Assembly (NCBI GenBank): GCA_965267605.1
Contig: OZ254088.1
Span: 496,001 to 560,000 of the forward strand
Length of the DNA stretch: 64,000 nucleotides
Reading direction: 5' to 3'
Source: G965267605 sp965267605
GTDB taxonomy: Bacteria > Bacteroidota > Bacteroidia > Flavobacteriales_E > Vicingaceae
The first letter of the stretch is position 1, and each line of letters opens with the position of its first letter. Below the pieces are notes generated by a model. The model saw only the letters and a list, made by a program, of their open reading frames with translations. It did no database searches and was not told the DNA's origin. Below, piece after piece: positions 15,945 to 25,713 of the stretch. Both the position numbers and the translations under genes were made by a program.

Positions 15945-18900
15945 TACTCAGACTTCCAGTCGGTACCTCTTCCCTTGGTATAAGGAACCTTGTTCTGGTC
16001 AAGCTTTTTCTCCAACGCTTCAATCTTGGTAACGTTGGTGTGGATCTGCTGCAATACCGGACCGAATTCTTCACCTGCGATCTTCAGGCCTTCAACGTTA
16101 GAGTTGGTTGGAGCGCTTAGGTTCTGCCAGCTCTGCCATACTGCAATTCCAATGCGATCTGAAATAGATGCCGGAGTTTCGAATTCATGTCTTGACAACA
16201 GGCCGTCACCGTACATTTTGATGTCCAGTTCCTTGAACGACTTCTTCAATGCCTGTACATCTTTCATCATGTCTAGTGGTGCTGGCGCGTAAACCTGAAT
16301 TGCTCTCTCGATCAATTTGATCTTCTCTTTAGACTCACTATGGATCTGTGACGCACCATCAAACCTCCTTCTCAATTCACTCAGGTCAGCCAGGAATCCT
16401 TGCCATGCTTTCTTGTCCACCGCAGGAAGCGTTCTGTTATCAAGCGCTTTCACTTTGAAGTTTTCCGGCCCAGCAATCTGCGTTAGCATTCCGTCTACAC
16501 TTTTGTACATGGTAACTGAGTAGGTTCCCTCATCCACCAGATAGCCATCGTCAGCCATTCCGTACCTGCCCGGTTTCTCGTCCTTCAGCTTAATAGGTGA
16601 GGTGGTAGTTGTTCTGAAGTTCCATACAATGCGTTGCATTCCTTTAGATGCGCTTGCCTTCATCTTCTTGATGGTCTTACCGCTGGCATCCTTGATCACG
16701 AACAGCACGTAAGGCTTTTCCTGGTCGGCTTCTGCCCTCATTTCATTGAATGACGGGTAAACCACATCAAGACCACCTTTCTTTGCCTTCTTCTCTTTCT
16801 CCCTTCTCAGCTCCTGAAGTGTTTTGTATTTATCCTTCATGTAAACCGTAAATACAGCACCAATTGGGGGATTCTTTGCTGAGTAGAAACCATGTCCCTG
16901 GCTTCCAACACCTCTCAATCCAAGTGGATTTGATTCTACGAACATCAAAGCTTCCTTGATTGGGAAGATGTGCGCCTCCTTGGCAAGTACTTCATTGGTG
17001 GCGCCACGCAATGGAGAATAGTCATCCAATACGTAGAACCCTCTACCGAAAGATGCCAGTACCAGGTCATTCTCTCTTCTTTGAATGGCAATATCTCTCA
17101 CTGCTATGGTAGGAAGACCGCTCTTCAGCTGGATCCATTTCTTGCCGCCATCAACAGTAAAAAAGCATCCAAACTCAGTACCTGCAAACAAGAGGTCTTT
17201 GTTTACGTGGTCTTGCGCAATGGCATAAACAGAACCCTTCTTGGGTAGGTCTCCTGCGATTGATACCCACGTCTTGCCCTTGTCTGAACTTTTCATCAGA
17301 TAAGGCTTGAAATCACCTTTCTTGTGGTTGTTAAAGGCAGCGAATACCACATTTTCATCGTGTTGAGATGCTACCAACATGTTTACATAGGTCATGTTAG
17401 GTACCCCAGGGAATGATGCCACCTTCCTCCAGTTCGCACCATTGTCTTCGGTTACCTGTACCAATCCGTCATCAGTACCTACGTAAAGCAATCCTTCTTT
17501 CTTGGGCGATTCGTCCAGTGCAACGATGTTTCCAAAAATGGTGGTGGACTTGTTCTTCATTACAGCATCGATGCTCTGCACCTTGCCCATTACCTTCATC
17601 TTGTTTCTGTCTAGTTGACGGGTGAGGTCACCACTGGTCGCTGTCCAGGTATTCCCTCTGTCATCAGAACGGAAAAGCTTATTGGCAGCGAAATAAATAC
17701 GCTTGTTGTTGTGTGGTGAGATCACCAACGGAGCATCCCAATTCCATCGTAGTCCTGGCTCTCCTTTACCAGGTTGAGGCTGAATGCCTACACGCTCTCC
17801 ACTCTTCTTATCGTAACGAACAAGCCATCCATACTGTGCCTGAGCATATACGATGTTTGGATCTTTCGGATCAATCTGCGATTCAAATCCATCACCACCA
17901 TTGGTGATATACCAATCCTGATTAGTAATACCAGAAGTATTGGTAGTTCTAGACGGTCCACCAAGACTGTTGTTATCCTGCGTTCCTCCATAAATGTTGT
18001 AGAAAGGTTTTGCCTCATCTACAGCCACTTTATAGAACTGCGTGATGGGAAGATTCGGTTTGAAGTGCCATGTCTTCGCAGCATCGTATGTTTCATACAA
18101 TCCACCATCACAGCCAACGCGCCAGTGGTCAAGATCATTAGGGTCTTGCCACATACAGTGGTTATCTACATGCTTCTTCTCTTCGCCTGTGCGCTTCCAC
18201 GTCTTACCACCATCTTCTGTATGATGGAACCAGGTGTCCATCGAGTAGACCTTATTTACATCAGCCAGGTCGCAGTAGATTTCCTGGTAGTAGTTACCGC
18301 TGGTCTTTCTTTTACTTTGCTTGCTCCACGTTTCGCCCCGGTTGGTTGATTTGAAGAAACCACCCTTTCCTTCACTGGCTTCAACAATAGCATAAAGCAG
18401 GTCTGGATTCACGGGAGAAATAGCAAGACCGATTCTTCCCTTATCTGTTCCCGGAAGTCCCTTGTTGATCTCTCTCCAGTTCTTTCCGCCATCTGTGGTT
18501 TTCCAAAGACCCGAACTAGGACCTCCACCCACATAGGTAAATACATGTCTTCTTCGCTGGTGTGCTGCAGCGTACATTACATCTGGATTCCTTGGATCCA
18601 TGATGAGGTCACAAAATCCTGTGTGCTCGTCCACCTTTAGGATTTGCTTCCAGGTCTTGCCCATGTCTTCCGTCTTGTAGATGCCACGCTCGCCACCGGC
18701 ACTCCAAAGTGGACCATAAGCTGCTACATACACCACATTAGAATTCTCCGGGTGTACAATGATCTTGGCGATGTGCTCGGATGTTTTCAAGCCCACATTC
18801 TCCCATGAATTACCTCCATCAAGAGAACGATACACTCCGTCTCCATAAGCTACACTCCGCTGGTTGTTGTTCTCACCAGAACCCAGCCATACAGTATTCG

Positions 18901-19231
18901 GATTGCTCGGGTCGTAAGTGATGCATCCGGTTGAGTAAGAACCATAACTATCAAACACCGGTGCAAAGGAGATGCCTGCATTGGTAGTTTTGAACACACC
19001 TCCTGAGGCAATGGCCAGGAGATATTCGTTGTGGTTGTTCGGATTTACAGCAATGTCTATGATTCTTCCAGCGGTTAATGCCGGTCCAACATTTCTAAAG
19101 CTTAGTGCCGAGAACGTTCCGGAATTCCATGGGCCTTTATTAGCACCATCGTCTTCACCTTTCTTTTTCTTTTGAGCGAAAGTGGTTGATACAACCGCAA
19201 TACTCACAATCAGAATACCTAGTTTTTTCAT
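15944..19231 (-). CDS. Secreted BNR/VPS10-type beta-propeller protein
   Basis: About 1095 residues from MKKLGILIVSIAVVSTTFAQ, a signal peptide; a frame extension of 32 codons upstream is not credible as signal. The first 750 residues hold many BNR/Asp-box repeats (for example SLDGGNSWENVG, TTDGGKNWREIN, SDDRGNTWTATSG), which fold into one or two large beta-propellers of the sortilin/VPS10 kind. The last 300 residues include a beta-sandwich region (ASASKGMQRIVWNFRTTTT) and a helical tail. Databases often call such proteins glycosyl hydrolases, but no catalytic residues are evident, so enzymatic function is doubtful. First gene of a packed operon with DUF5655, archaemetzincin-like and PhzF genes. 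Confidence 0.88.
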   Translation of the reverse strand: MKKLGILIVSIAVVSTTFAQKKKKGEDDGANKGPWNSGTFSALSFRNVGPALTAGRIIDIAVNPNNHNEYLLAIASGGVFKTTNAGISFAPVFDSYGSYSTGCITYDPSNPNTVWLGSGENNNQRSVAYGDGVYRSLDGGNSWENVGLKTSEHIAKIIVHPENSNVVYVAAYGPLWSAGGERGIYKTEDMGKTWKQILKVDEHTGFCDLIMDPRNPDVMYAAAHQRRRHVFTYVGGGPSSGLWKTTDGGKNWREINKGLPGTDKGRIGLAISPVNPDLLYAIVEASEGKGGFFKSTNRGETWSKQSKRKTSGNYYQEIYCDLADVNKVYSMDTWFHHTEDGGKTWKRTGEEKKHVDNHCMWQDPNDLDHWRVGCDGGLYETYDAAKTWHFKPNLPITQFYKVAVDEAKPFYNIYGGTQDNNSLGGPSRTTNTSGITNQDWYITNGGDGFESQIDPKDPNIVYAQAQYGWLVRYDKKSGERVGIQPQPGKGEPGLRWNWDAPLVISPHNNKRIYFAANKLFRSDDRGNTWTATSGDLTRQLDRNKMKVMGKVQSIDAVMKNKSTTIFGNIVALDESPKKEGLLYVGTDDGLVQVTEDNGANWRKVASFPGVPNMTYVNMLVASQHDENVVFAAFNNHKKGDFKPYLMKSSDKGKTWVSIAGDLPKKGSVYAIAQDHVNKDLLFAGTEFGCFFTVDGGKKWIQLKSGLPTIAVRDIAIQRRENDLVLASFGRGFYVLDDYSPLRGATNEVLAKEAHIFPIKEALMFVESNPLGLRGVGSQGHGFYSAKNPPIGAVFTVYMKDKYKTLQELRREKEKKAKKGGLDVVYPSFNEMRAEADQEKPYVLFVIKDASGKTIKKMKASASKGMQRIVWNFRTTTTSPIKLKDEKPGRYGMADDGYLVDEGTYSVTMYKSVDGMLTQIAGPENFKVKALDNRTLPAVDKKAWQGFLADLSELRRRFDGASQIHSESKEKIKLIERAIQVYAPAPLDMMKDVQALKKSFKELDIKMYGDGLLSRHEFETPASISDRIGIAVWQSWQNLSAPTNSNVEGLKIAGEEFGPVLQQIHTNVTKIEALEKKLDQNKVPYTKGRGTDWKSE

Positions 19232-19270
19232 GCTATTGTGGAATGGGACGTGAATATAGCACAATAGCAT
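19230..19270 (-). promoter_or_regulatory. Inverted repeat pairing with the start codon of the BNR gene
   Basis: An 11-bp perfect inverted repeat (atgctattgtg / cacaatagcat) with a 19-base spacer. In the minus-strand mRNA the 3' arm ends on the first two bases of the ATG of the BNR propeller gene, so the folded leader would hide the start codon. It could equally be a protein-binding dyad. Both arms lie in non-coding sequence except for the start codon itself and the 3' end of the upstream aminopeptidase gene is 38 bases away. Confidence 0.4.
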
Positions 19271-19307
19271 CAAGCCTTCAAGTACAATAGTATGAGCGGT
19301 AGTACCC

Positions 19308-21227
19308 CTATTCCGGTGGGGAGGCAACTACATACCGGATGGTCTGGTAATCGAACTTCAACAGGTAGATTCCATCGGCCCAATCAGAAATATCAATGGT
19401 CTGTTGCCAGCATTTTCCCTCGCTTCCTCGATAGTCCTTTACGTGCCTTCCCAATTGATCAATAACGGAAAGTTTCGTGAAGCACCCATCGATCTGTAAC
19501 GTTGTTGTTCCCGGATTGGGATAGACATTGATGCCGGTAGGTGGTTTCACCTGTTCGATTCCAGCAAGGATGGTATCCAACTCTGCTACAAGCCAGATCT
19601 CAGGATCGAACACGATACTGTCTACAGTAAATGGTACAGCTGCCTGAAAAAGCTGAACGTTCTGGGTCTGGTTAAAGACGATGATGGTGTCCTGTCCCTG
19701 ACCGCTGAAGTAGATTGGAACCGGCATTTCAAACAGCGAAACAGTTGGGTCTGAAGTAGATTGCGACAGCGTTACCCAAAGTCCACCTGCATTCTGATTC
19801 CATTCTACGCGGTACTTTGGATGTCCTTCTCCATAGAACCAATCATTGAAAAATTCCGTTAGCGATTGTCCGCTTTGCGCTTCAAGGTGCGACTTCAGGT
19901 CATTGGTTCTTGCATACCCCCAGGCAATGGTTGGATCGGCCATGTAGTTCCTGATACCTTGAAAGAAATCATCATCACCTAGTTTCCAGCGCAGCATGTG
20001 TAGAAGCATCGATGCCTTTCGATAAGACAAACGTTGATCAAAAATTCTAGAAACGTTGGTGGTGTCGTCTACCCACACAGAGCCATCCGGCTGTGCAATC
20101 ACCTTATCTACCTGGATGGACTTCCATAATGGCCAGTACAGTTCGGGAGAGTACCTGTTGTACACGAGTCCAACGCAATATGAAGCAAAACCTTCGTTGA
20201 GCCAGATGTCTTCCCACGAACCGCATGTAATCTTGTCACCGAACCATTGATGCGCGAGTTCGTGTGCCAGCAACTCGTAATTGAAACTACCCATGAAACT
20301 CATCGTGGAGTGTTCCATTCCACCTCCCCATTCCCATTGGGCGTGACCGTATTTCTCGTTCATGTAAGGATACGGTTCGAAGATGGAGTCAAACAAAGTG
20401 AAGAATGGCCAAAGCGTTGGAGATTCTGTGACCAGTGTAGCCGAATCTTCAGGGTAGACGTAGTTCAGGATTTCGATCGTACCTGTGGTAAGGTTCACGA
20501 ACTCCGAGTATGCTGCGTAGTTGGTCACCGCAATGGCAATCAGATAAGCTGGTTCTGGATACCGGTGTTGCCAATGGTGGGTAACCCAGGCACCGGATGT
20601 ATCTGTATCAACCAGCACACCATTGGATCCCACGCGATTTCCCATGGGAACGGTTACCAGAATGTCAACAGAATCAATCTTATCGTTGAGGTTCTGCTTG
20701 CACGGCCACCAGTCCTTTGCTCCATAAGGTTCCGATAAGGTGTAGATGATGGAGTCTGATCCGTGACTACTCTGAGAGAATGATCTTGTACTTCCGTTGT
20801 TGGGTTTGCCCTGGTAATACACGGTAACTGAATCTACGTTCGTAAGTCCAACAGGCGTAGGTACGGTAATCTCCAACAGATCGCCCGCCAGTTTCTGGTA
20901 AGTGCAGGATTGTCCCTGCATCTTCACTGAGTCTATCTGCAGCAGCGTGTCGCAATCGAAATGGACCTTGGTCAATCCACCCACTTTGGATGTAAAGTAC
21001 GTAGTGATGGCACCCTGGATGTAGTATACCTGAGGATCTACCGTCCATTCCATCCGGTGGTAAAACACATCGTAGTCTCCGGTAAGCCCACCAGACTTAT
21101 TGTGAATGCAGCCTTTCTTTTTATGCGCCTCATCAATGGCAATTTTGCACAGGTCTTCCGGATCGAACCTGATCTGCCCGAAACTAGAGGAAGCAATGAG
21201 AAGTGCTATGACCGTTAACCAGCGCAT
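19308..21227 (-). CDS. T9SS-secreted M1 family aminopeptidase
   Basis: 639 residues with a signal peptide (MRWLTVIALLIASSSFGQ). The M1 peptidase core is complete: GGGMEH (301-306) in place of the GAMEN motif, HELAHQWFGD (322-331) with two zinc His, and NEGFAS with the third ligand Glu345. The N-terminal beta-domain (YYIQGAITTYFTSKVGG) is the usual M1 saddle domain. After a short beta-domain the protein ends in a T9SS sorting domain (INVYPNPGTTTLQIDG ... WADGIYLLKFDYQ). It therefore should act outside the cell, trimming peptides from the N-terminus. The long C-terminal helical domain of larger M1 enzymes is missing, as in other secreted Bacteroidota members. Confidence 0.92.
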   Translation of the reverse strand: MRWLTVIALLIASSSFGQIRFDPEDLCKIAIDEAHKKKGCIHNKSGGLTGDYDVFYHRMEWTVDPQVYYIQGAITTYFTSKVGGLTKVHFDCDTLLQIDSVKMQGQSCTYQKLAGDLLEITVPTPVGLTNVDSVTVYYQGKPNNGSTRSFSQSSHGSDSIIYTLSEPYGAKDWWPCKQNLNDKIDSVDILVTVPMGNRVGSNGVLVDTDTSGAWVTHHWQHRYPEPAYLIAIAVTNYAAYSEFVNLTTGTIEILNYVYPEDSATLVTESPTLWPFFTLFDSIFEPYPYMNEKYGHAQWEWGGGMEHSTMSFMGSFNYELLAHELAHQWFGDKITCGSWEDIWLNEGFASYCVGLVYNRYSPELYWPLWKSIQVDKVIAQPDGSVWVDDTTNVSRIFDQRLSYRKASMLLHMLRWKLGDDDFFQGIRNYMADPTIAWGYARTNDLKSHLEAQSGQSLTEFFNDWFYGEGHPKYRVEWNQNAGGLWVTLSQSTSDPTVSLFEMPVPIYFSGQGQDTIIVFNQTQNVQLFQAAVPFTVDSIVFDPEIWLVAELDTILAGIEQVKPPTGINVYPNPGTTTLQIDGCFTKLSVIDQLGRHVKDYRGSEGKCWQQTIDISDWADGIYLLKFDYQTIRYVVASPPE

Positions 21228-21314
21228 ACCATAAAGTTCGGAAGAATCACTCTAAGAAGCTGTCGTTGAGCTTCATTTCTGATGTTCTCGGCATTATAGT
21301 AATTTGTTAGCTCG

Positions 21315-24300
21315 ATGAAAGGGCGGTTCAGAAATCTGGTTTTGCTTGCGGTGTTGTGCAGTAGCATTAGCCTCGTTTGTGGGCAGAAGAGTCCATTGTT
21401 GCGAATGAAGGTTGTACACCCTAATGTTTCATTACTAGGCACACCTGATACATTCCTGCTTGGTGCACCGGTATCCACCAACACGACCTTTTTCAATGTG
21501 CGGCAGTATGGCGTGCAAAACGGGTTGTTCACTGTTGCTCCGAAGGAATTGCAGATGGATGCATTGAACCGATTGTGGTTCATCAATTTCACAGCTGGTT
21601 TGGGGTGTATAGACGGAAGGAAGGTACTCAGGTACTCTGTTCCTCAGGGCCTGGGAGATCGCTTTGACAGATTGAATATCATGTCTAATGGAGATACATG
21701 GGTGGGGAGCAACGGGTACGGACTTTTCAAGATAGCACAGGGTAGGATCTACCATTACGATATAGAGCAGCTGCCTGATGTGCACATGGGACCAACCAAA
21801 GAGAATCCGGATGGGTCTGTCTGGACAACCACCACTTTTGCCGGACTCATTAGAATCCACGGTGATACTATTTGGACCATACCTGATACGTTGGGATACC
21901 AAACTGTAGGCAGACCAAGGGTTTTGGAGGAAGCCTCAGGAACCATCTGGACGTTAAGTCAAAAGGGGCTGCAAGTGATTGACGGCAATACCGTTCATTT
22001 CATTGAGGAAGTCAAGGTTCGCAATACCGGCAAGGAAATCCTGAAAGATGCAAAAGGTAACATCTGGGTGGCTACCGACATTCATCTGTGGTTTTTCGAG
22101 GGAGGGGATTTCAGAAAACCCGTGAAAGTGGACTACGGTGGAGAAGAGAACCCAAATGGGATCCTGGAAGATGAAGAAGGGAACATTTGGGTGAAGACCT
22201 GGAATAACCTTTACTTCGGCAATATTGGGCGCTTTCGATGGTTGCCGTCTCACGCTTTTGTAGGTAAGAAATCGCACGTTGCTGGACTTGTGGTAAGAGA
22301 CAAGCAGATTTTCGTGTGTATGGACAATTCCATTGCGTTCATTCACGACAGGCGGTTCAGTATTCCAAATGAAGTGCTTCAGGCGGAACGCCTGATCCCG
22401 CATCAGGATCATAAGGGCAATGTTTGGTTAAACGCGCATAAGGACGATGCCCCTTACACTCAGGTAGCTTACAATTCCGACATGGAATTGCTTATGCAAT
22501 GTCATGACCCTAAGATGCTGCGCATGGCGGTGGATAGGAAGGGTAAGCGTTGGGCGGTTAGAGAAGGATTGGAGTTCGGTTACTACGACAGCTGCACGTT
22601 TGTTCGAACGCATAAGATGCTCAGCAGTGAACGTGGCGTACAACAGATAGTAGAGATTCGGGATGACATTTGGGTGCTGGGATATGATAACCTGCACCTG
22701 TACAGGGAAGATAAATTCCAGGGACACTTTCCGGGTTCAGCGAGGTACCTCAAGGAAGGACCAGGCGAGTTGATCTATGCGATTATTAATAAACGGCTGG
22801 CACGATTTGAGAATGGGCGATGGCATGATATGGATTACTTGCTGCCTGATCCACGGTACCATACCAACAGAATTGTAGCTCCAAAGGGACAGGATAGATT
22901 GTTTGCTGCTACCTGGGGTGCTGGAATTTGGGAGGTCAAGGGCGATACGCTGATTCAGTGCAAAGACAGCATTACGGCACATATTACCCGGCAGGTTTGG
23001 AATGGCAGTGGAAGCCGTGTCTGGATTTGCGGTCAGGGTACAGGGCTTACGCTGTACAATGGGGAGAAGTTTGTAGCAGTGGGAGACATGGGACATCGCA
23101 TTCCTAATGATTGTTGGTATGTAACGGAAGACAGTAAGTCCAGGATCTGGTTGGGAACCAACGATGGGTATTACCGACTGGATCCATGGGACAAGAACGA
23201 CCTTAAGATCAATACTCCTGAAGACATCATTAAGAAGTACAAGGTGAAACGCATCGGTCAGCAAATCCGCTTGATGTCGTTGAACGGAAAGATGGTGGAG
23301 AAGAATCGTTTTGTAGATTGTTTGAAGGGAGACTATGTGTGGCTTGCAACCAGACATGGTGCGATATACAGTAATATCAATCAGGAGGTGCATGATGGTT
23401 CACCTTCGAGCATTTACCTGGAGCGTATCAAAATAAACAGGTCTACAGTTCCACGGTGGGATTCGCTACCACAGGGAATCAGTTGTACTGGGGTTCAGGG
23501 CGAGTTCAATACACCGGAAGGATTGGTGTTGGACTATACCCATAACAACATTGGGTTTGAGTTTGGAGGGTTGGATTGGTATAAGCTTGAGGACCTCAAG
23601 TTCATGTCTTACCTGGAAGGGCTGGAAGAGAAATGGAATCAACCGACCACTCTCAATTTTGCGGAGTATAGTAGTTTGCCTTCAGGTGATTATACACTTC
23701 ACGTTCGGACCATCAATGCCGGGGGACTGTTGAGCAAGGAGGTCACTTTCAGTTTCTCCGTTAAAGCCCCCTTTTGGCAAACTTGGTGGTTCATTGGTTT
23801 ACTGGTTATTGGAGGAGTATTGATCATCTATATGCTGATCAGAGCCAGAACCAGAGCGCTGATTGCCAAGAAGGAAGAGTTGGAACAGATCGTGGAAGAG
23901 CGAACCGTTGAGCTTCGTGCTGAAAAGGAATTGGTTGAGGAGAAGAACAAGGAGATCATAGACTCTATCAATTATGCCAAACGCTTGCAGGATGCCATCA
24001 TTCCTTCTGATGAAGAGTTTGCTTCAGCGTTCCCCGATGCATTTGTGTTATACCGCCCGAAGGACATTGTTGCCGGTGATTTCTATTGGATGCACAGGCA
24101 AGACGACCTTACGTTATTCGCGGTTGCAGATTGTACAGGTCATGGTGTGCCGGGGGCTATTGTAAGTGTGGTTTGTTCCAATGCTTTGAACCGAACAGTG
24201 GAGGAGTTCGGTATAACGGAGCCAGGTAAGATCCTTGACCGTAGCAGGGAGTTGATCCAATCTTCCTTTGAAACGAGCAATGCTGAAGTCAAGGATGGCA

Positions 24301-24701
24301 TGGACGTATGTTTGATCGCTTTCAATCACAAGACGGGTGAGGTATCGTATGCAGGGGCGAACAATCCGCTTTGGTTGTACAATCCCGGCACTGGGGAGTT
24401 AACGGAGTATAAGGCCACCAAGCAACCCGTAGGTTACGTGGATGCACCTAAACCTTTTGAGTCGCATAGCCTGACACCGCAAAAAGGAGAAGTCCTCTAT
24501 ATGTTCAGTGATGGATATGCCGACCAGTTCGGAGGAGAAAGGGGCAAGAAGTTCAAGTCTTCCAATATGAAGAAGCTATTGGCCGAGATCTGTAATCTTC
24601 CCATAGAGCAACAGCTTCAGAGGGTTACCAAGCAGTTTGATGATTGGAAGGGTAGCCTTGAGCAATTGGATGATGTCTGTGTAGTTGGAATTCGCTTTTA
24701 G
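21315..24701 (+). CDS. Propeller sensor fused to SpoIIE-type serine phosphatase
   Basis: 1128 residues. A signal peptide or first anchor (to about SLVCGQ) is followed by about 600 residues of two-component-regulator propeller repeats (GNIWVATDIHLWFFE, SRIWLGTNDGYYRLD), a Y_Y_Y domain near 742-815, one membrane helix near 822-842 (WWFIGLLVIGGVLIIYMLI), a coiled coil (KKEELEQIVEERTVELRAEKE), and a PP2C/SpoIIE phosphatase domain from about 895 with FYWMHRQDDLTLFAVADCTGHGVPGA and SDGYADQFGG as metal-site motifs. The layout is that of a hybrid sensor in which an outside ligand controls a cytoplasmic Ser/Thr phosphatase rather than a histidine kinase. The partner anti-sigma-like target is not in the window. 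Confidence 0.92.
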   Translation: MKGRFRNLVLLAVLCSSISLVCGQKSPLLRMKVVHPNVSLLGTPDTFLLGAPVSTNTTFFNVRQYGVQNGLFTVAPKELQMDALNRLWFINFTAGLGCIDGRKVLRYSVPQGLGDRFDRLNIMSNGDTWVGSNGYGLFKIAQGRIYHYDIEQLPDVHMGPTKENPDGSVWTTTTFAGLIRIHGDTIWTIPDTLGYQTVGRPRVLEEASGTIWTLSQKGLQVIDGNTVHFIEEVKVRNTGKEILKDAKGNIWVATDIHLWFFEGGDFRKPVKVDYGGEENPNGILEDEEGNIWVKTWNNLYFGNIGRFRWLPSHAFVGKKSHVAGLVVRDKQIFVCMDNSIAFIHDRRFSIPNEVLQAERLIPHQDHKGNVWLNAHKDDAPYTQVAYNSDMELLMQCHDPKMLRMAVDRKGKRWAVREGLEFGYYDSCTFVRTHKMLSSERGVQQIVEIRDDIWVLGYDNLHLYREDKFQGHFPGSARYLKEGPGELIYAIINKRLARFENGRWHDMDYLLPDPRYHTNRIVAPKGQDRLFAATWGAGIWEVKGDTLIQCKDSITAHITRQVWNGSGSRVWICGQGTGLTLYNGEKFVAVGDMGHRIPNDCWYVTEDSKSRIWLGTNDGYYRLDPWDKNDLKINTPEDIIKKYKVKRIGQQIRLMSLNGKMVEKNRFVDCLKGDYVWLATRHGAIYSNINQEVHDGSPSSIYLERIKINRSTVPRWDSLPQGISCTGVQGEFNTPEGLVLDYTHNNIGFEFGGLDWYKLEDLKFMSYLEGLEEKWNQPTTLNFAEYSSLPSGDYTLHVRTINAGGLLSKEVTFSFSVKAPFWQTWWFIGLLVIGGVLIIYMLIRARTRALIAKKEELEQIVEERTVELRAEKELVEEKNKEIIDSINYAKRLQDAIIPSDEEFASAFPDAFVLYRPKDIVAGDFYWMHRQDDLTLFAVADCTGHGVPGAIVSVVCSNALNRTVEEFGITEPGKILDRSRELIQSSFETSNAEVKDGMDVCLIAFNHKTGEVSYAGANNPLWLYNPGTGELTEYKATKQPVGYVDAPKPFESHSLTPQKGEVLYMFSDGYADQFGGERGKKFKSSNMKKLLAEICNLPIEQQLQRVTKQFDDWKGSLEQLDDVCVVGIRF

Positions 24702-24724
24702 CGAAAATCCAACGGAGCATTTTA

Positions 24725-24743
24725 CCCCGAGCTTGTCGAAGGG
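24725..24743. repeat. REP-like palindromic motif between convergent genes
   Basis: The sequence ccccgagcttgtcgaaggg sits in the 58-base gap between the convergent phosphatase and PLP genes. The core CTTCGACAAGCTCGG is a well-known short interspersed motif in many bacterial chromosomes. Only this copy was noticed in the window. Confidence 0.4.
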
Positions 24744-24759
24744 TGGTAGGTATCAGGAT

Positions 24760-25674
24760 CTAATCCCTCACATCCTCTTTCCAGCGGGCAAAATTCTCGA
24801 GTGTGGCTTCCATACCACCACAAACAATTACCAGCACGTTTCTGAATGGATCAAGTACATTCCTGTGATGAACACTTGCCAATGCTGCTCCACAGGCCGG
24901 ACTGATCAAGACTCTGTGATCGTTGGCGAATCGTGTACAAGCATTGAGGGCTTCGAGGTCAGAGCAAAGGAAGTTGACCACCTTTCTTTCCTTGGCTACG
25001 GCCAGCGCATCCGGACTAACTTGTAGCGCTCCCAGCGAAGAGGCAATGGTTTCGATGCGTTCAAGTGAGACCAGTTCATCTGCATCTACTGCGGCTTTAT
25101 ATGAAGCGGCTCCTTCGGTTTCACAAGCCACGATGGTAGCATTGTTCCAACCCACGCGTTCCATTCCTAGTGCTACGCCTTTGAGCAGTCCACCGCCACC
25201 AACGGCCAATACAACGGCATCTGGTTCTTCCATCTCCCGGGCACATTCATCAATCATGGTTGAATGCCCTTCCCAAAGCAATGGATGTTGGAAAGGATGG
25301 ACATAACCCAGGTTCTCTTCTTCGGCTATGGCCCTTGCTTTCTCATCAGCGGCATTCCAGTTTTCACCATGTAGGATAATAGTAGCACCGGTGTACTGGA
25401 TCTTGTTCTTTACGTCTCTGGGGGTAGCTTCCGGAAGCACCACCTTACATTTAAGATCGAGTTCACGGGCTATGTGTGCGGCACAGTAACCAGCATTCCC
25501 ACCTGAGGAAGAAACGATACCGGACTTTCCCTCTTCGATCAGAGAGCGCACGAGATGGTCCATTCCGCGGAGTTTGAATGAGCCCGTGGGCTGCAAAGAC
25601 TCCAGCTTGTAATGGAAAGTCTGCCGTTCTTGCTTTCGGGTGATGAGCGGGGTATGAATATAGAATCGATCCAT
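24760..25674 (-). CDS. PLP-dependent serine/threonine dehydratase-like protein
   Basis: About 304 residues from MDRFYIHTPLI. A frame 40 codons longer exists but would run into the divergent gene and lacks family similarity. The fold-type II PLP enzyme marks are clear: LESLQPTGSFKLRGM with the PLP-binding Lys, SSSGGNAGYCAAH for the substrate loop, and AVGGGGLLKGVALG for the phosphate loop. The family includes L-serine dehydratase and threonine ammonia-lyase; the short length without an ACT domain fits an L-serine/threonine dehydratase that makes pyruvate or 2-oxobutyrate and ammonia. Exact substrate uncertain. Confidence 0.88.
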   Translation of the reverse strand: MDRFYIHTPLITRKQERQTFHYKLESLQPTGSFKLRGMDHLVRSLIEEGKSGIVSSSGGNAGYCAAHIARELDLKCKVVLPEATPRDVKNKIQYTGATIILHGENWNAADEKARAIAEEENLGYVHPFQHPLLWEGHSTMIDECAREMEEPDAVVLAVGGGGLLKGVALGMERVGWNNATIVACETEGAASYKAAVDADELVSLERIETIASSLGALQVSPDALAVAKERKVVNFLCSDLEALNACTRFANDHRVLISPACGAALASVHHRNVLDPFRNVLVIVCGGMEATLENFARWKEDVRD

Positions 25675-25680
25675 GGGTTC

Positions 25681-25707
25681 AAAATACGAAATCGTAATTC
25701 GTATTTT
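25681..25707. promoter_or_regulatory. 10-bp inverted repeat between divergent genes
   Basis: A perfect inverted repeat, aaaatacgaa / ttcgtatttt, with a 7-base centre (atcgtaa). It begins 7 bases upstream of the PLP gene start and ends 7 bases before the preferred GTG of the acyltransferase gene. The right arm overlaps TATTTTCG (25702-25709), a 7-of-8 match to the -7 consensus. It is well placed to control both genes. Confidence 0.5.
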
Positions 25708-25713
25708 CGACAG

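Noticed and set aside
17774..18349. 191-codon open frame antisense to the BNR propeller gene
   Set aside because: It lies wholly inside a strongly supported gene, has no recognisable domain and its composition mirrors the host gene.
15944..19231. True glycosyl hydrolase
   Set aside because: Asp-box repeats form a propeller but no catalytic acid pair of a sialidase or hydrolase is evident.
22737..23393. 218-codon open frame antisense to the propeller-phosphatase gene
   Set aside because: Shadow of repeated propeller coding sequence with no family pattern.
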